Shown one piece after another: positions 43,985 through 53,510 of a DNA stretch of 64,000 nucleotides. Source of the DNA: an uncultured Paracoccaceae bacterium (GTDB taxonomy: Bacteria; Pseudomonadota; Alphaproteobacteria; Rhodobacterales; Rhodobacteraceae); contig CANLPZ010000002.1 in the NCBI GenBank assembly GCA_947493145.1, positions 1,039,007 to 1,103,006 on the forward strand, in the 5' to 3' direction. The translations under genes and the position numbers were made by a program. Each line of letters starts with the position of its first letter. Within the stretch, counting starts at the first letter, position 1. Below the pieces are notes generated by a model that did not search any database, had not been told where the DNA came from, and saw only the letters and a program-made list of their open reading frames with translations.

Positions 43985-45714
43985 TAAGAAGCCTTTTGTT
44001 CCGTGAAATGATCACCCCTTGGGAGCGTCAATTTGAATGTCGCACCTTGGGAATTGGGAAGAATGTGCAAGCTGCCATGATGATCGCGAATAATTTCGGT
44101 CGAGATCGCCAATCCAAGTCCAAGACCATCACCGGAGGCTTGGGTGGTGAAAAACGGTTCCGCCAAATCGTCCATGCTTTGCCCGTTAAGGCCAATACCT
44201 GTGTCTGTGACGGTGATTGATCGATCGTCGCCGACGGCCAGTTCAATTTGCCGGATGTCCGCGTCCGTGAGGGCCGTTTTCGCGTTGCTCAGCAGGTTTA
44301 CGACAACTTGTTCCAGACGCAGCTTATTTCCCAAAACTTCTACCTTCGTCGGTGATGTGGTGACACGTAAATCGATCGCAGATGCTTCGATCTGGGGGCG
44401 AACAACGTCGGCGGCATCCTTTGCAATTTGGTTTAGGTCCAAGATTTCGAACCTGTCGTTCCCTGGTTTGGCAAAAAACCTAAGATCCGTGGTGATTGCT
44501 TCCATACGATGTACCAACCCACCAAGTTTTTTCAGCAAACCTGTATCGGCCGTCGCCCCCAATTCAGCGGCGGTGATATGCGTTTTTAAGGCTGACAATG
44601 GTTGGCCAAGTTCATGTGTGACCGACGCAGACAATTGCCCAAGAGCGGCAAGTTTGGACGTGCGGCGCAATTCCTTTTGGGCGTCTTCCAATCTGGATTC
44701 CGCTTGGCGTCGTACGGCAATTTCTGTTTCCAATTTGGTATTTGCTGCCCGCAGTTTTCGGCGATCATCTTGTGAATGACGCAGGGCTTGTCGAATACGA
44801 AGGGATCGAATGTAAAGCCAAATGGCCGTCGCAATAATTGCGGCCAATCCAGCGGCGGCCATTGCGGTTGCCACTTTGCGCCACAGGTTTGATGCGGGAA
44901 CAAGATAATGCAACGTCCATCCAAGCGCGTCCAAGGCCACTGTGGTCTGAATATAGGACACGCCATCGATATTGGGACCCAAGCGCCCGTTGGTCCAATT
45001 CATCGGTGTCAAAGGTTCATTCGCAAATTGACGCGCCTGCGCCAATCGCGCGCGTTCGGTGTCGGAATGGGCCTCCAAGGTGCGATAACGCCAATCCGGA
45101 TTGGACGCGAGAACAATCACGCCATCTGGGTTTGATACCAAAATCGATGCTTCGCCATCCGGCCAATCCGCGCCGATTTGCGATAAGTCGGCTTTGATCG
45201 CAACCACACCAACGGTTTTGCCGTCAATGCGCACCGGTGCCGAAATGAAATACCCCGGTCTTAGCGTGGTTACGCCAATGGCGAAAAACTGACTATAGGC
45301 ACCCGCGACGGCATTTTGAAAATAGGGCCGAAATCCGTAATTTCGCCCTAAGAAGGTTTGTGCTTGGTCAAAATTTGACGCGGCGATGGTCAGCCCCGTC
45401 ATATCCATCAAATAGATCGCTTCCAATTCGGCGCTTTCTGCAAAGGCTTTTAACCTTACATTCAAATCGGTTGTTGGGGTTCCGCGCGCTGTGGCGACAA
45501 CATGCGGATCTTGGGACAGAACAAAGGGTAAATGCGCGTGTCGTTTTAAACCTGCGTTCAACGTGCTTTGGTAAAGTGAAAGCTGTGATTTGCTGTCTGC
45601 GATTTCAGATTTCAATACGACCGTGATCGACACCCAAAGCAACGCGCCAATTGCTGCCGCGAGCAGCAGCGAGGCCGCGACCAGCGCGACGCGTTTTGAA
45701 CGGGGTTTCGTCAT
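43984..45714 (-). CDS. dctB: DctB-like sensor histidine kinase
   Basis: 576 residues from the ATG at 45714; a TTG at 45726 is an alternative. Membrane helix ~9-33, a ~240-residue periplasmic Cache-type sensor (YLMDMTGLTIAASNFDQ, GYFISAPVRIDGKTVGVVAI), a second helix near 275-300, then a coiled coil and a kinase core. The phospho-His is in ASVTHELGQPLSALK (~370) and the ATP lid in VTDTGIGLNG and GDGLGLGLAIS. It senses a periplasmic organic acid and phosphorylates the adjacent regulator. It is divergent from the aldolase gene, with about 120 bp between the starts. Confidence 0.92.
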   Translation of the reverse strand: MTKPRSKRVALVAASLLLAAAIGALLWVSITVVLKSEIADSKSQLSLYQSTLNAGLKRHAHLPFVLSQDPHVVATARGTPTTDLNVRLKAFAESAELEAIYLMDMTGLTIAASNFDQAQTFLGRNYGFRPYFQNAVAGAYSQFFAIGVTTLRPGYFISAPVRIDGKTVGVVAIKADLSQIGADWPDGEASILVSNPDGVIVLASNPDWRYRTLEAHSDTERARLAQARQFANEPLTPMNWTNGRLGPNIDGVSYIQTTVALDALGWTLHYLVPASNLWRKVATAMAAAGLAAIIATAIWLYIRSLRIRQALRHSQDDRRKLRAANTKLETEIAVRRQAESRLEDAQKELRRTSKLAALGQLSASVTHELGQPLSALKTHITAAELGATADTGLLKKLGGLVHRMEAITTDLRFFAKPGNDRFEILDLNQIAKDAADVVRPQIEASAIDLRVTTSPTKVEVLGNKLRLEQVVVNLLSNAKTALTDADIRQIELAVGDDRSITVTDTGIGLNGQSMDDLAEPFFTTQASGDGLGLGLAISTEIIRDHHGSLHILPNSQGATFKLTLPRGDHFTEQKAS

Positions 45715-45836
45715 GACGTGGTACAAGCTTTCTGTCGTCGAGTCAGGTCAGAGTATTCAGAAATGCTTTGCCACGTCCAGACTTGCGGTGATCAAGTTGT
45801 GATGCCACAGTGCACCAAACTGCGGAGAGGGTCGAA

Positions 45837-46604
45837 ATGGAACAAACAAAAAATTTGCTGCGAAAGCAATTGCTAAGCGGGCAAACCTCAACCGGTTTGT
45901 GGGTGAGTTTGGCCCACGAAAATGCAACAGAGATTTGCGGGAATTCAGGCTTTGACTGGTGTCTCTTGGATGCAGAACATGGCCCGTTTGATGTCTCTAA
46001 CCTTCAACGGCAATTGCGTGTTTTGGCCGGAACCCCTGCACAATCGGCAATTCGCGTGCCCGATCATGCGCATTGGATGTTGAAACAAGTTTTGGATATC
46101 GGCGCACAGTCGATTTTGGTGCCGATGGTCAATACTGCGGACCAAGCACGGTCAATTGTGTCCTCATGTTATTTTCCTCCCGCTGGAACGCGCGGGCATG
46201 GCGCAGGGTTGGCGCGTGCTGGCGGATATGGGTTAAAATCTGGCTATGCGGCTTCGGCTGATGCGGATCTGCTGATAATGATGCAGATCGAAACGCAACA
46301 AGCCTTGGACAATATAGATGACATTGCCGCCGTGGATGGATGCGATGTTGTCTTTATTGGGCCAGCCGATTTGTCAGCGGACATGGGGTTTGGGGGCGAT
46401 ACAGAGGCACCGGCCGTTTTGGATGCGATGAAGTATGCCGCGGAACGCATTGAAAAGGCGGGTAAAGTTGCCGGAACGGTTTCGTTCAATCCGGGTAAAT
46501 TCGACTGGTTGAAATCAATTGGCTATCGGTTTTTGGGGGTTGGTGGCGACAGCCTGATTTTGTCACAAGGGGCGCGCGCCTTAGCAACGCTGGCAAAAGG
46601 ATAA
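45837..46604 (+). CDS. HpcH/HpaI-family aldolase
   Basis: 255 residues from the ATG at 45837 with GGAGAGG upstream. The phosphate/carboxylate and metal site motifs of the class II HpaI fold are present: FDWCLLDAEHGPFD (residues ~39-52), PPAGTRGHG, MMQIET (Glu ligand) and FIGPADLSADMG (Asp ligand). Members split 2-keto-4-hydroxy acids to pyruvate or to related keto acids and an aldehyde. The divergent TRAP system may import its precursor. The exact substrate is not predictable. Confidence 0.9.
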   Translation: MEQTKNLLRKQLLSGQTSTGLWVSLAHENATEICGNSGFDWCLLDAEHGPFDVSNLQRQLRVLAGTPAQSAIRVPDHAHWMLKQVLDIGAQSILVPMVNTADQARSIVSSCYFPPAGTRGHGAGLARAGGYGLKSGYAASADADLLIMMQIETQQALDNIDDIAAVDGCDVVFIGPADLSADMGFGGDTEAPAVLDAMKYAAERIEKAGKVAGTVSFNPGKFDWLKSIGYRFLGVGGDSLILSQGARALATLAKG

Positions 46605-46627
46605 GGCCCGCAGGACTCGCGGGCCTT
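46603..46627. terminator. Bidirectional terminator
   Basis: AAGGCCCGC / GCGGGCCTT stem between the convergent aldolase and methyltransferase genes, with T-rich flanks on the minus-strand side. Confidence 0.75.
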
Positions 46628-46634
46628 GGTCGTT

Positions 46635-47699
46635 TTATCCGCGTCGCCGACGGCGACCGCCGCGTCCGCCGCCCGCGCTGCCGGCGGGTTTGTTAAAGGC
46701 GATCCATTCGCCACCATGCGGGTCATTGTCTGTCAGGAAATTCGCGGCGCGAATGGCTTCCATTTCCTTACCTGCGCGCGGCTTGGTCGACCCAATCCCG
46801 AACAATTGGCAAAAGGTTTCGTCGTCCATTCCGTCGGGCAGGATCACACCGGCGGCTTCTACTTCGGCCTTTTTCTCAGCCAGTTTTTTCGGACCGACGG
46901 GCAGGGCGACAGGATTCATAATCGCCGATGTCATGCCTGTTGCCATGGCCATCGGTAAAAACGCGTTGTTAATCCCGTGACGGTTCGGAAGCCCAAAGGA
47001 AATGTTGGACGCGCCACAGGTTGTGTTTACACCCAATTCATCACGCAAACGACGGACCAGTGAAAAGACTTGCAAACCAGCCGTCGACATCGCGCCGATC
47101 GGCATAACCAATGGGTCAACAACGATGTCATGTGCAGGAATGCCAAAGTCCGCAGCCCGTTCCACAATCTTTTTGGCCACCGCAAAACGAACGTCAGGGT
47201 CTTCGGAAATGCCCGTGTCGTCGTTTGAAATGGCCACAACGGGAACGTTGTATTTTTTGACCAACGGGAGGACAATTTCCAAACGCTCTTCTTCGCCAGT
47301 GACGGAATTTAGCAAGGGGCGGCCTTCTGCGGCTTCAAGACCGCTTTCCAAGGCGCCGGGAACGGAGCTGTCGATACACAGTGGCACGTCGACAACGGCC
47401 TGAACCTTTTCAATAAGTTCGCGCATCAAGGGCGGTTCAACAAAGTTATTGTCCGCATAGCGGACGTCTTCGGCCATTTTGTTGGTGAAAACCGCACCAG
47501 AGTTCACGTCCAAAACGGTCGCTCCGGCCGCGACTTGGGCGATTGCGTCTGCCTCAACCCGTGAAAAATCGCCTTGTTCCAGCTCAGCGGCCAAGATTTT
47601 ACGACCCGTCGGGTTGATCCGTTCGCCGATCACACAAAACGGTTCGTCAAACCCGATGATCGCTGTTTTTGTTTTTGATTCAATAACGGTACGGGTCAT
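46635..47699 (-). CDS. Methyltetrahydrofolate-cobalamin methyltransferase-like pterin-binding protein
   Basis: 354 residues. The pterin-binding TIM-barrel motifs are present: IGERINPTGRK (residues ~24-34), VLDVNSGA (~61-68), PLCIDSS and LLNSVTGEEER (~130). These occur in MtrH/AcsE/MetH-type methyltransferases that move methyl groups between folate and a corrinoid. The C-terminus ends in a Gly/Arg-rich tail (GGGRGGRRRRRG), unusual for an enzyme. It follows a MetF-like gene by 9 bp. No corrinoid protein gene is next to it. Confidence 0.85.
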   Translation of the reverse strand: MTRTVIESKTKTAIIGFDEPFCVIGERINPTGRKILAAELEQGDFSRVEADAIAQVAAGATVLDVNSGAVFTNKMAEDVRYADNNFVEPPLMRELIEKVQAVVDVPLCIDSSVPGALESGLEAAEGRPLLNSVTGEEERLEIVLPLVKKYNVPVVAISNDDTGISEDPDVRFAVAKKIVERAADFGIPAHDIVVDPLVMPIGAMSTAGLQVFSLVRRLRDELGVNTTCGASNISFGLPNRHGINNAFLPMAMATGMTSAIMNPVALPVGPKKLAEKKAEVEAAGVILPDGMDDETFCQLFGIGSTKPRAGKEMEAIRAANFLTDNDPHGGEWIAFNKPAGSAGGGRGGRRRRRG

Positions 47700-47708
47700 T
47701 GTTTATCC

Positions 47709-48638
47709 TTAGTCTTGTGAGGCCGGGACAGTGGATCTGCCGCCGTTTTCGATGGCCCATTGTGCGTTGGTTTTGATCCCGCCAAGTGGGAAGAAATGCA
47801 CATTGGTGATGTTAAAGTCGGGGTTCGCAGCCTTATGTGTGGCCAAATCCATCAAAAATTCGTCCGGCGTAAAGGGCAGCAACAATTTGGTCACGTCTTT
47901 GGCGCGACGCTGTAGGACGCGCAATGACGCCCCGACGCCGCAAGCGATGGAAAATTTGATCAGAGTTTGCAATTTCGCAGGACCAGCAACGCCAATGTGG
48001 ATCGGGATGTCGACACCGGCGTCTTTTAACCCATTCGCCCAGTCTATCACTGGGGCAGCTTCGAAACAGAACTGCGTGGCGATTGCCATGTCTGCATCCG
48101 TGGTTTCAGAAAATTTCTGTTTCCAACGAAGCGCGTCTTCGACATTTTTGGTCGATCCATCGGGGTCAATGTCTTTGTTTCCCTCTGGGTGGCCAGCGAC
48201 ATGCAAACGTTTAAATCCGGCGGCATCAAAAACGCCGGTTTCCAACAACTGCATGGAAGAATGGAAATCGCCATGTGGGGTGTCAACACCACCCGCCAAT
48301 AGCAAAGCTTGATCAACGCCTGCTTCGCCTTGGTAACGGGCGACCCAATCGCTAAGCGTTGCTTTGTCTTTGATAATTCGGGCAGGGACGTGCGGCATAA
48401 CAGCATAACCTTCGTCCGCGAGCCGCTTGGCCGTGCTGACCATCTCTTCGATGGGGGTGCCATCGATATGCGCGATATAGACACGCGTATCTTGCGGCAA
48501 CAGATCTTTGAAGCTTTCGATCTTTGCAGCGGTGCGCGGCATGACCTCGATGGAATACCCGTTTAACAGGGCTTCCATTTCAGGTGTGACAACCGTGTCC
48601 GTGTCTTCGGACCGGCGTTTGAAATTTAACAAAGCCAT
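47709..48638 (-). CDS. Methylenetetrahydrofolate reductase-like protein
   Basis: 309 residues from the ATG at 48638 with a GGGAGG site. The TIM-barrel flavoprotein pattern of MetF is visible: YSIEVMPRTAAKIESF (residues ~34-49), VMPHVPARII, LLLAGGVDTPHGDF and HIGVAGPAKLQ. It interconverts methylene-THF and methyl-THF. It may run in the oxidative direction to use methyl-THF from demethylation reactions such as DmdA; that is inference. It lies between the pterin-binding and 'virulence factor' genes in one unit. Confidence 0.85.
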   Translation of the reverse strand: MALLNFKRRSEDTDTVVTPEMEALLNGYSIEVMPRTAAKIESFKDLLPQDTRVYIAHIDGTPIEEMVSTAKRLADEGYAVMPHVPARIIKDKATLSDWVARYQGEAGVDQALLLAGGVDTPHGDFHSSMQLLETGVFDAAGFKRLHVAGHPEGNKDIDPDGSTKNVEDALRWKQKFSETTDADMAIATQFCFEAAPVIDWANGLKDAGVDIPIHIGVAGPAKLQTLIKFSIACGVGASLRVLQRRAKDVTKLLLPFTPDEFLMDLATHKAANPDFNITNVHFFPLGGIKTNAQWAIENGGRSTVPASQD

Positions 48639-48664
48639 TACAGCCTCCCTTATGGATCCTAGGC

Positions 48665-48961
48665 TCATGCCCAACCGTCGTTTTCGATCAAAGAGAGAAG
48701 CTTGTCCTTATCATATTCTGTTTCCAAACGGTTGACTTCGGCAGCCAGAATATCGGCGGCCTCGCCATCCATAGAAACAGGATCCGCCTTGCGCCATTCC
48801 GAAAGATAGGCGTCACTGTCGCGCGCGCCCACTTTCATTGCAGCACGGTCAATCGCTTGCTCAAACCGCTCATCCAGCGGTTTTTTCGCGCCTCTGCGTC
48901 CCTTGCCGACAATGACTTGGGCCGGAATATCGCGCCAATAAACAATCGTGACGTCAGGCAT
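48665..48961 (-). CDS. 'Virulence factor' family protein
   Basis: 98 residues. The pattern VTIVYWRDIPAQVIVGKGR (residues ~4-22) matches the small family annotated 'virulence factor', which in alphaproteobacteria often neighbours folate methyl-transfer genes, as here. The name is historical; the function is unknown. It is the first gene of the three-gene unit. The ~240 bp upstream, shared with ppx, shows no clear riboswitch. Confidence 0.75.
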   Translation of the reverse strand: MPDVTIVYWRDIPAQVIVGKGRRGAKKPLDERFEQAIDRAAMKVGARDSDAYLSEWRKADPVSMDGEAADILAAEVNRLETEYDKDKLLSLIENDGWA

Positions 48962-49204
48962 ATGATTCCCTCATTGATGTCATCCAATCCTTACCCAAAG
49001 GGGGCAGCACAACAGCGCCCTTTTTCGACATTAGAGCACTGTTCCGCGACCCCAAGGCTACGCCGATGTGCCCCAAAAGGCGAGAGCAGGCGACGTGAAA
49101 AACATTCATGACGATTATGTGTCCGGTCAAGCGGGTGCATGTCCTCTTGCAACGATGTGTATCCGCGACTAGATTGAGGTTAACTTGAAATGGAGGGCGT
49201 GACC

Positions 49205-50320
49205 ATGGCGCCCAAGCGTCCCAAAGGTGCGGGCGCGTTCCCCAAAGCGGTTGAGCACCCCGCGCCGAAAAAACCCGATCCGACAACGCTTTATGCGGCG
49301 TTGGATTTGGGGACAAACAGTTGCCGCATGTTGGTGGCCCAACCTAAGGGTAGCCAATTCCATGTGGTGGATAGTTTTTCCAAATCTGTGCAGCTTGGCA
49401 CCGGATTGGAAACCACTGGTCGTTTAAGCCGCGCGTCTATGGGGCGCACTGTGCAGGCCATGCGTATTTGCAAACAGAAACTGAAACGTCACGGCGTGAA
49501 ACGAATGCGTTTGGTCGCAACCGAAGCCTGCCGTCGTGCAAAAAACGGTCACGACCTAACCCGCATGGTGAAGCGCGAAACCGGTTTACAGTTGGAAATT
49601 ATCAAACCCGAAGAAGAAGCCCGTTTGGCGGTTATTTCGTGCGCACCTTTGGTGTCCACAAAAGCTGAACAATTGCTGGTGGTCGATATTGGGGGCGGGT
49701 CGACGGAACTTGTGTGGATCGATCTGACCGATGTGCCACCAATCGAACGTCCGAAATCGATTATGCGGATGCATTCGGGGTTTAAGGCCCGCGACAATAG
49801 TCCCTTTGCCGCTGCGAAAGTTGTGGATTGGATTTCCGTACCATTGGGCGTTGCCACCTTGCGTGACCAATTTTCCGATGTCGAAGATGATGCCGCGCGG
49901 TTTGCGCTTATGAGTTGGTTTTTCGAAGAAAACCTATCTGAATTTACGCCTTCGTGGTCTGAACAGGATCGCGAAGGGTTCCAGATTATTGGAACCTCGG
50001 GCACGATCACGACTGTGGCGGCCAGCCATTTGGGTCTGCGGCGGTATGACCGGAACAAAGTTGACGGTTTGCGCATGACCTCTGATCAGATCGACAAAGT
50101 CATTCACGAATATCTAAAGCTGGGGCCAAATGGCCGTCACAAAGATCCGCGCATTGGTAAAGATCGCCAAGCGTTGATCATGTCGGGGTCGGCCATTTTG
50201 CAAACGTTATTGCGGCTTTGGCCTACAGATCGGTTGTCTGTTGCGGACCGTGGGCTACGCGAAGGGCTGCTTTATGCCCAAATGTCTGCGGATGGGGTGC
50301 TTGAAGAAGGGCCATATTGA
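49205..50320 (+). CDS. Ppx/GppA-family phosphatase
   Basis: 371 residues from the ATG at 49205, with GGAGGG 7 bp upstream (an ATG at 49190 lies before that site). It has the ASKHA fold: LYAALDLGTNSCRMLVA (residues ~30-46) and VVDIGGGSTELVW (~158-170), plus GTSGTITTVAA. Members degrade polyphosphate or pppGpp. The N-terminal 25 residues are basic and Pro-rich. It precedes rlmE, a conserved alphaproteobacterial pairing. Confidence 0.93.
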   Translation: MAPKRPKGAGAFPKAVEHPAPKKPDPTTLYAALDLGTNSCRMLVAQPKGSQFHVVDSFSKSVQLGTGLETTGRLSRASMGRTVQAMRICKQKLKRHGVKRMRLVATEACRRAKNGHDLTRMVKRETGLQLEIIKPEEEARLAVISCAPLVSTKAEQLLVVDIGGGSTELVWIDLTDVPPIERPKSIMRMHSGFKARDNSPFAAAKVVDWISVPLGVATLRDQFSDVEDDAARFALMSWFFEENLSEFTPSWSEQDREGFQIIGTSGTITTVAASHLGLRRYDRNKVDGLRMTSDQIDKVIHEYLKLGPNGRHKDPRIGKDRQALIMSGSAILQTLLRLWPTDRLSVADRGLREGLLYAQMSADGVLEEGPY

Positions 50321-50413
50321 TCCCCATTTGGGCAATGAATTGACGAATACCCCTTTTAGGCGTGATAAATTCGGGTCATAAGCCCGTTTCACATAAACAA
50401 AGGCGATCAGACG

Positions 50414-51121
50414 ATGCCCCAAAAGAAAAACACCAGTGGCCGTGGCCAGCGCGATCTTCGAGTAAAGGTCAAAACTGCGCGCGGTCGTAAGCTGAGTTCG
50501 ACCCTTTGGTTGGAACGCCAATTGAACGATCCCTATGTGAAACGCGCCCAAACCGAAGGCTATCGCGGTCGCGCCGCGTTCAAGATTTTGGAACTTGACG
50601 ACAAGTACCGATTTTTGGTGCCTGGTGCGCGGGTTGTTGATCTTGGCTGTGCGCCAGGGGGGTGGTGTCAGGTCGCGGTGAAACGCGTAAACGCCTTGGG
50701 CGAAAAAAAAGGCAAGGCGATCGGCACAATTTTGGGGGTTGATCTGCAAGAAATCGAACCCATCGCAGGCTGTGAATTGCATCAATTGGATTTCATGGCT
50801 GATGATGCAGATGAAAAGGTAAAGGGCTGGCTGGGTGGCAAGGCCGATGTGGTGATGTCCGACATGGCGGCGTCAAGTTCGGGCCACAAACAAACCGATC
50901 ACCTGCGGATCATGGCGCTGTGTGAAACTGCCGCGTATTTCGCATTTGATGTGTTGGAAGAAGGCGGTACCTTTGTTGCGAAAACGCTTGCGGGTGGGGC
51001 CGAAGGCGATTTGATGCATTTGCTAAAACAGAAATTCAAAAAAGTCGCGAATGTTAAACCACCGGCAAGCCGGTCAAACAGTTCGGAAAAATTTGTCGTG
51101 GCCACAGGATTCCGCGGTTAA
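50414..51121 (+). CDS. rlmE: 23S rRNA 2'-O-methyltransferase RlmE
   Basis: 235 residues. It has a basic N-terminus and SAM motif [15 protein letters not shown] (residues ~74-88). The K-D-K-E tetrad is visible at [14 protein letters not shown] (Lys), VMSDMAA (Asp), FVAKTLAGG (Lys) and SSEKFVVA (Glu). It methylates U2552 of 23S rRNA in the last steps of 50S assembly. Its stop overlaps the convergent tupA stop by 4 bp. Confidence 0.95.
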   Translation: MPQKKNTSGRGQRDLRVKVKTARGRKLSSTLWLERQLNDPYVKRAQTEGYRGRAAFKILELDDKYRFLVPGARVVDLGCAPGGWCQVAVKRVNALGEKKGKAIGTILGVDLQEIEPIAGCELHQLDFMADDADEKVKGWLGGKADVVMSDMAASSSGHKQTDHLRIMALCETAAYFAFDVLEEGGTFVAKTLAGGAEGDLMHLLKQKFKKVANVKPPASRSNSSEKFVVATGFRG

Positions 51122-51915
51122 TTCACAGCATTTGGCACAAACAATTGCTGGCCATTTATTTGATGGCTGGCAATGGCGGCTTGACCTTCGTTTGACAGCA
51201 ACCAATTCGCAAAGATCGTAGCATCCGATATATTCGTCGTCGGGCAATGGGTCGGATCCACAACAATCACACTATATGGGTTGAACAGATCTGGATCGCC
51301 TTCGACCAAAATGGCGTGCTTTGCCTTGTTGCCAAAGCTTACCCATGTCGCGCGATCCGTTAGGCTATATCCGCCCATCGCGATGGCCGTGTTGATCGTG
51401 GCGCCCATGCCGGACCCCGTTTGTCGGTACCAACTGCCTTGTGCGGGATCAGGGCGGTTGTCATGCCAAAGCGTTTGTTCTTTTTTATGGGTGCCGCTGT
51501 CGTCGCCACGCGAAAGAAAGATTGAATTGGTTGCTGCAATTTGACGGAATGCCATGTGAACCGAGGACGTTTCAGACAGGTTTGCCGGATCATCGGTGGG
51601 GCCAATCAAAACAAAGTCGTTGTACATCAGATCGAACCGTTCGACACCAAAACCAGCCGTGACAAATGCGTTTTCGGCCTCGGGCGCGTGCGTGATCAAC
51701 AGATCCCCATCACAGCGTTGTGCATTCGTTAATGCCTGTCCGGTGCCGACCGCGACAACCTGTACGTCGATATCATGCTTGTTTTCAAATATCGGCAAGA
51801 TCGTGTCGTACAGTCCGGAATTCTGGGTAGAGGTCGTGGATTGAACAATCACACGGTCCGCAAAACAGGGGGCAGCCACGATAATCGCCGCCGCAAACGT
51901 CACGCATTTCATCAT
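51118..51915 (-). CDS. tupA: Tungstate ABC transporter substrate-binding protein TupA
   Basis: 265 residues with a signal peptide ([19 protein letters not shown]). The mature start contains [13 protein letters not shown], the oxyanion-binding TTST motif of TupA/WtpA-type receptors, and [12 protein letters not shown] later on. It binds tungstate, and possibly molybdate. Its start overlaps the tupC stop (ATGATGA). Confidence 0.92.
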   Translation of the reverse strand: MMKCVTFAAAIIVAAPCFADRVIVQSTTSTQNSGLYDTILPIFENKHDIDVQVVAVGTGQALTNAQRCDGDLLITHAPEAENAFVTAGFGVERFDLMYNDFVLIGPTDDPANLSETSSVHMAFRQIAATNSIFLSRGDDSGTHKKEQTLWHDNRPDPAQGSWYRQTGSGMGATINTAIAMGGYSLTDRATWVSFGNKAKHAILVEGDPDLFNPYSVIVVDPTHCPTTNISDATIFANWLLSNEGQAAIASHQINGQQLFVPNAVN

Positions 51916-52664
51916 AGGATCAATTCGCCCGCTAAATACCGCTTTGCATGTGGTGAGGCGGGGTGCGTGAAAAACGTTGCAGCATCTGATTGTTCGATGA
52001 TTTTTCCGTTCGCCACAAACACCACGTCATCGGCCAGACGTTCGGCTTGGGCTTGGTTGTGGGTGACAAATACGATTTTGACGCCTTTTGCAGCGATATG
52101 GCGTGTTAGCGTTTCGATTTCTTCTGTTGCCGCTGGATCAAGGTTGGCGGTGGGTTCATCAAGTAACAACAATTTCGGCGATTGTGCCAAGGCACGGGCA
52201 AATGCGAGCCGTTGTTGTTCACCGCCAGATAGGCTGCGGGCAGGGGTTTCGGCCAGCGTGGTCAAGCGGGCCAAGACCAACAGTTCTGCCAATCGGCCAG
52301 ATCGTAAATGGCGCGGAACACCTGCGATTTTTAGGGCGTGCAAAAGATTGCGTCGCACTGTGCGCCGCAACACCACCGGTTTTTGAAAAACCAACGCCGG
52401 CGTTTCAAACGTATCCGCGATGTCGATTGTGCCGCTGTCTGGTTCGATCAGGCCAGTTATTGCGCGTAACAACATGGATTTTCCGGCCCCATTCGGGCCG
52501 ATCAGGGCGGTGATCCCATGGTGCGGTAAAACCAAGGATACGGCGTTTAACAAGGTTCGATTGTGACGCGTGACCGTCAGGGATTTTATGGTGACTGAAC
52601 CGCTGTGTGCCGCATCGAAATGTGCGTTAAATGGAATGACGGTGTGATTAGGCATAGCTGACAT
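51912..52664 (-). CDS. tupC: Tungstate ABC transporter ATP-binding protein TupC
   Basis: 250 residues. Walker A GPNGAGKSM (the usual Ser/Thr is followed by Met), signature ARSLSGGEQQRLAFARAL, Walker B LLLDEPTANLDP. It energises tungstate uptake. The ATG at 52664 overlaps the tupB 3' end by 17 bp; an ATG at 52655 is an alternative. Confidence 0.9.
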   Translation of the reverse strand: MSAMPNHTVIPFNAHFDAAHSGSVTIKSLTVTRHNRTLLNAVSLVLPHHGITALIGPNGAGKSMLLRAITGLIEPDSGTIDIADTFETPALVFQKPVVLRRTVRRNLLHALKIAGVPRHLRSGRLAELLVLARLTTLAETPARSLSGGEQQRLAFARALAQSPKLLLLDEPTANLDPAATEEIETLTRHIAAKGVKIVFVTHNQAQAERLADDVVFVANGKIIEQSDAATFFTHPASPHAKRYLAGELIL

Positions 52665-53355
52665 CGCTCATCCGGTTTCGCAAGCCGATGATTGATACGC
52701 TAATGATTAACGTCATGGCCAGCAAAATAATCCCAAGCGCCAGCGCCATTTCCAGTTCCCCGCGCGAGGTTTCCAACGCGATGGATGTGGTCATTACACG
52801 GGTGACATAGTTGATGTTCCCGCCCACGATCATGACCGCGCCGACCTCTGCCATCGCGCGGCCAAAACCCGCCAGTACAGCCGTGGTTATACTGGCTTGG
52901 CATTCGCTGATCAGCGTTGTGATCCTTTGCCAGCGGCTGGTCCGCATCGAGGTTAACAGCTCGTCGAGTTCAAGATTGGCCTCGATGACCGCGGTCCGTG
53001 TTAAGATCGCGATAATTGGGAAGACCAAAATGATCTGAGCAATAATCATTGCCGTTGGGGTGTACAGCAATTCCAATGGCGCAAGAGGGCCTGATTGGCT
53101 GAACATTAAATAGAGCACAAGACCAACCACGACGGGCGGAAACCCCATTGCGGTCGTCAGGGTCAATACAATCGCGCCGCGCCCCCAAAACCGGAACAGC
53201 GCCAAGGCTGCGCCGATCGGTACGGCGATCAACGTTGCAATTGTCACAGCCGTCAATGTGACGCGCAACGACAACATAACGATGGCCCAAAGCTGGGTGT
53301 CACCCGCGCCGATGAGGGCAAAAGCCTGTACAAAAGATTGCGAAAATTCTGACAT
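52648..53355 (-). CDS. tupB: Tungstate ABC transporter permease TupB
   Basis: 235 residues with about five membrane helices. The EAA-type loop is LTSMRTSRWQRITTLISECQ, followed by AGFGRAMAEVGAVMIVGGNI, the conserved TupB stretch. It heads tupBCA. The 155 bp upstream of it, before glpR, holds no other gene that I can see. Confidence 0.92.
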   Translation of the reverse strand: MSEFSQSFVQAFALIGAGDTQLWAIVMLSLRVTLTAVTIATLIAVPIGAALALFRFWGRGAIVLTLTTAMGFPPVVVGLVLYLMFSQSGPLAPLELLYTPTAMIIAQIILVFPIIAILTRTAVIEANLELDELLTSMRTSRWQRITTLISECQASITTAVLAGFGRAMAEVGAVMIVGGNINYVTRVMTTSIALETSRGELEMALALGIILLAMTLIISVSIIGLRNRMSDVSYA

Positions 53356-53510
53356 GAACCGCCTTTCTGGTCACAGCTTTCGGGCTTTGGCGCAGATTGT
53401 CAATCAACGGGGGGAAACGTTGTGGCTTGATGCCGGTTTTGAAGCTTGCGATGTCGTGTCCGTCCGTCTCAACGCAGCTGTATGATCCGCTTTGCCGCAA
53501 TCGTGTCGAA

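Noticed and set aside
48962..49204. Riboswitch (SAM, SAH or cobalamin) ahead of the folate-methyl genes
   Set aside because: I could not find the conserved cores of these classes by eye; only weak pairings are present.
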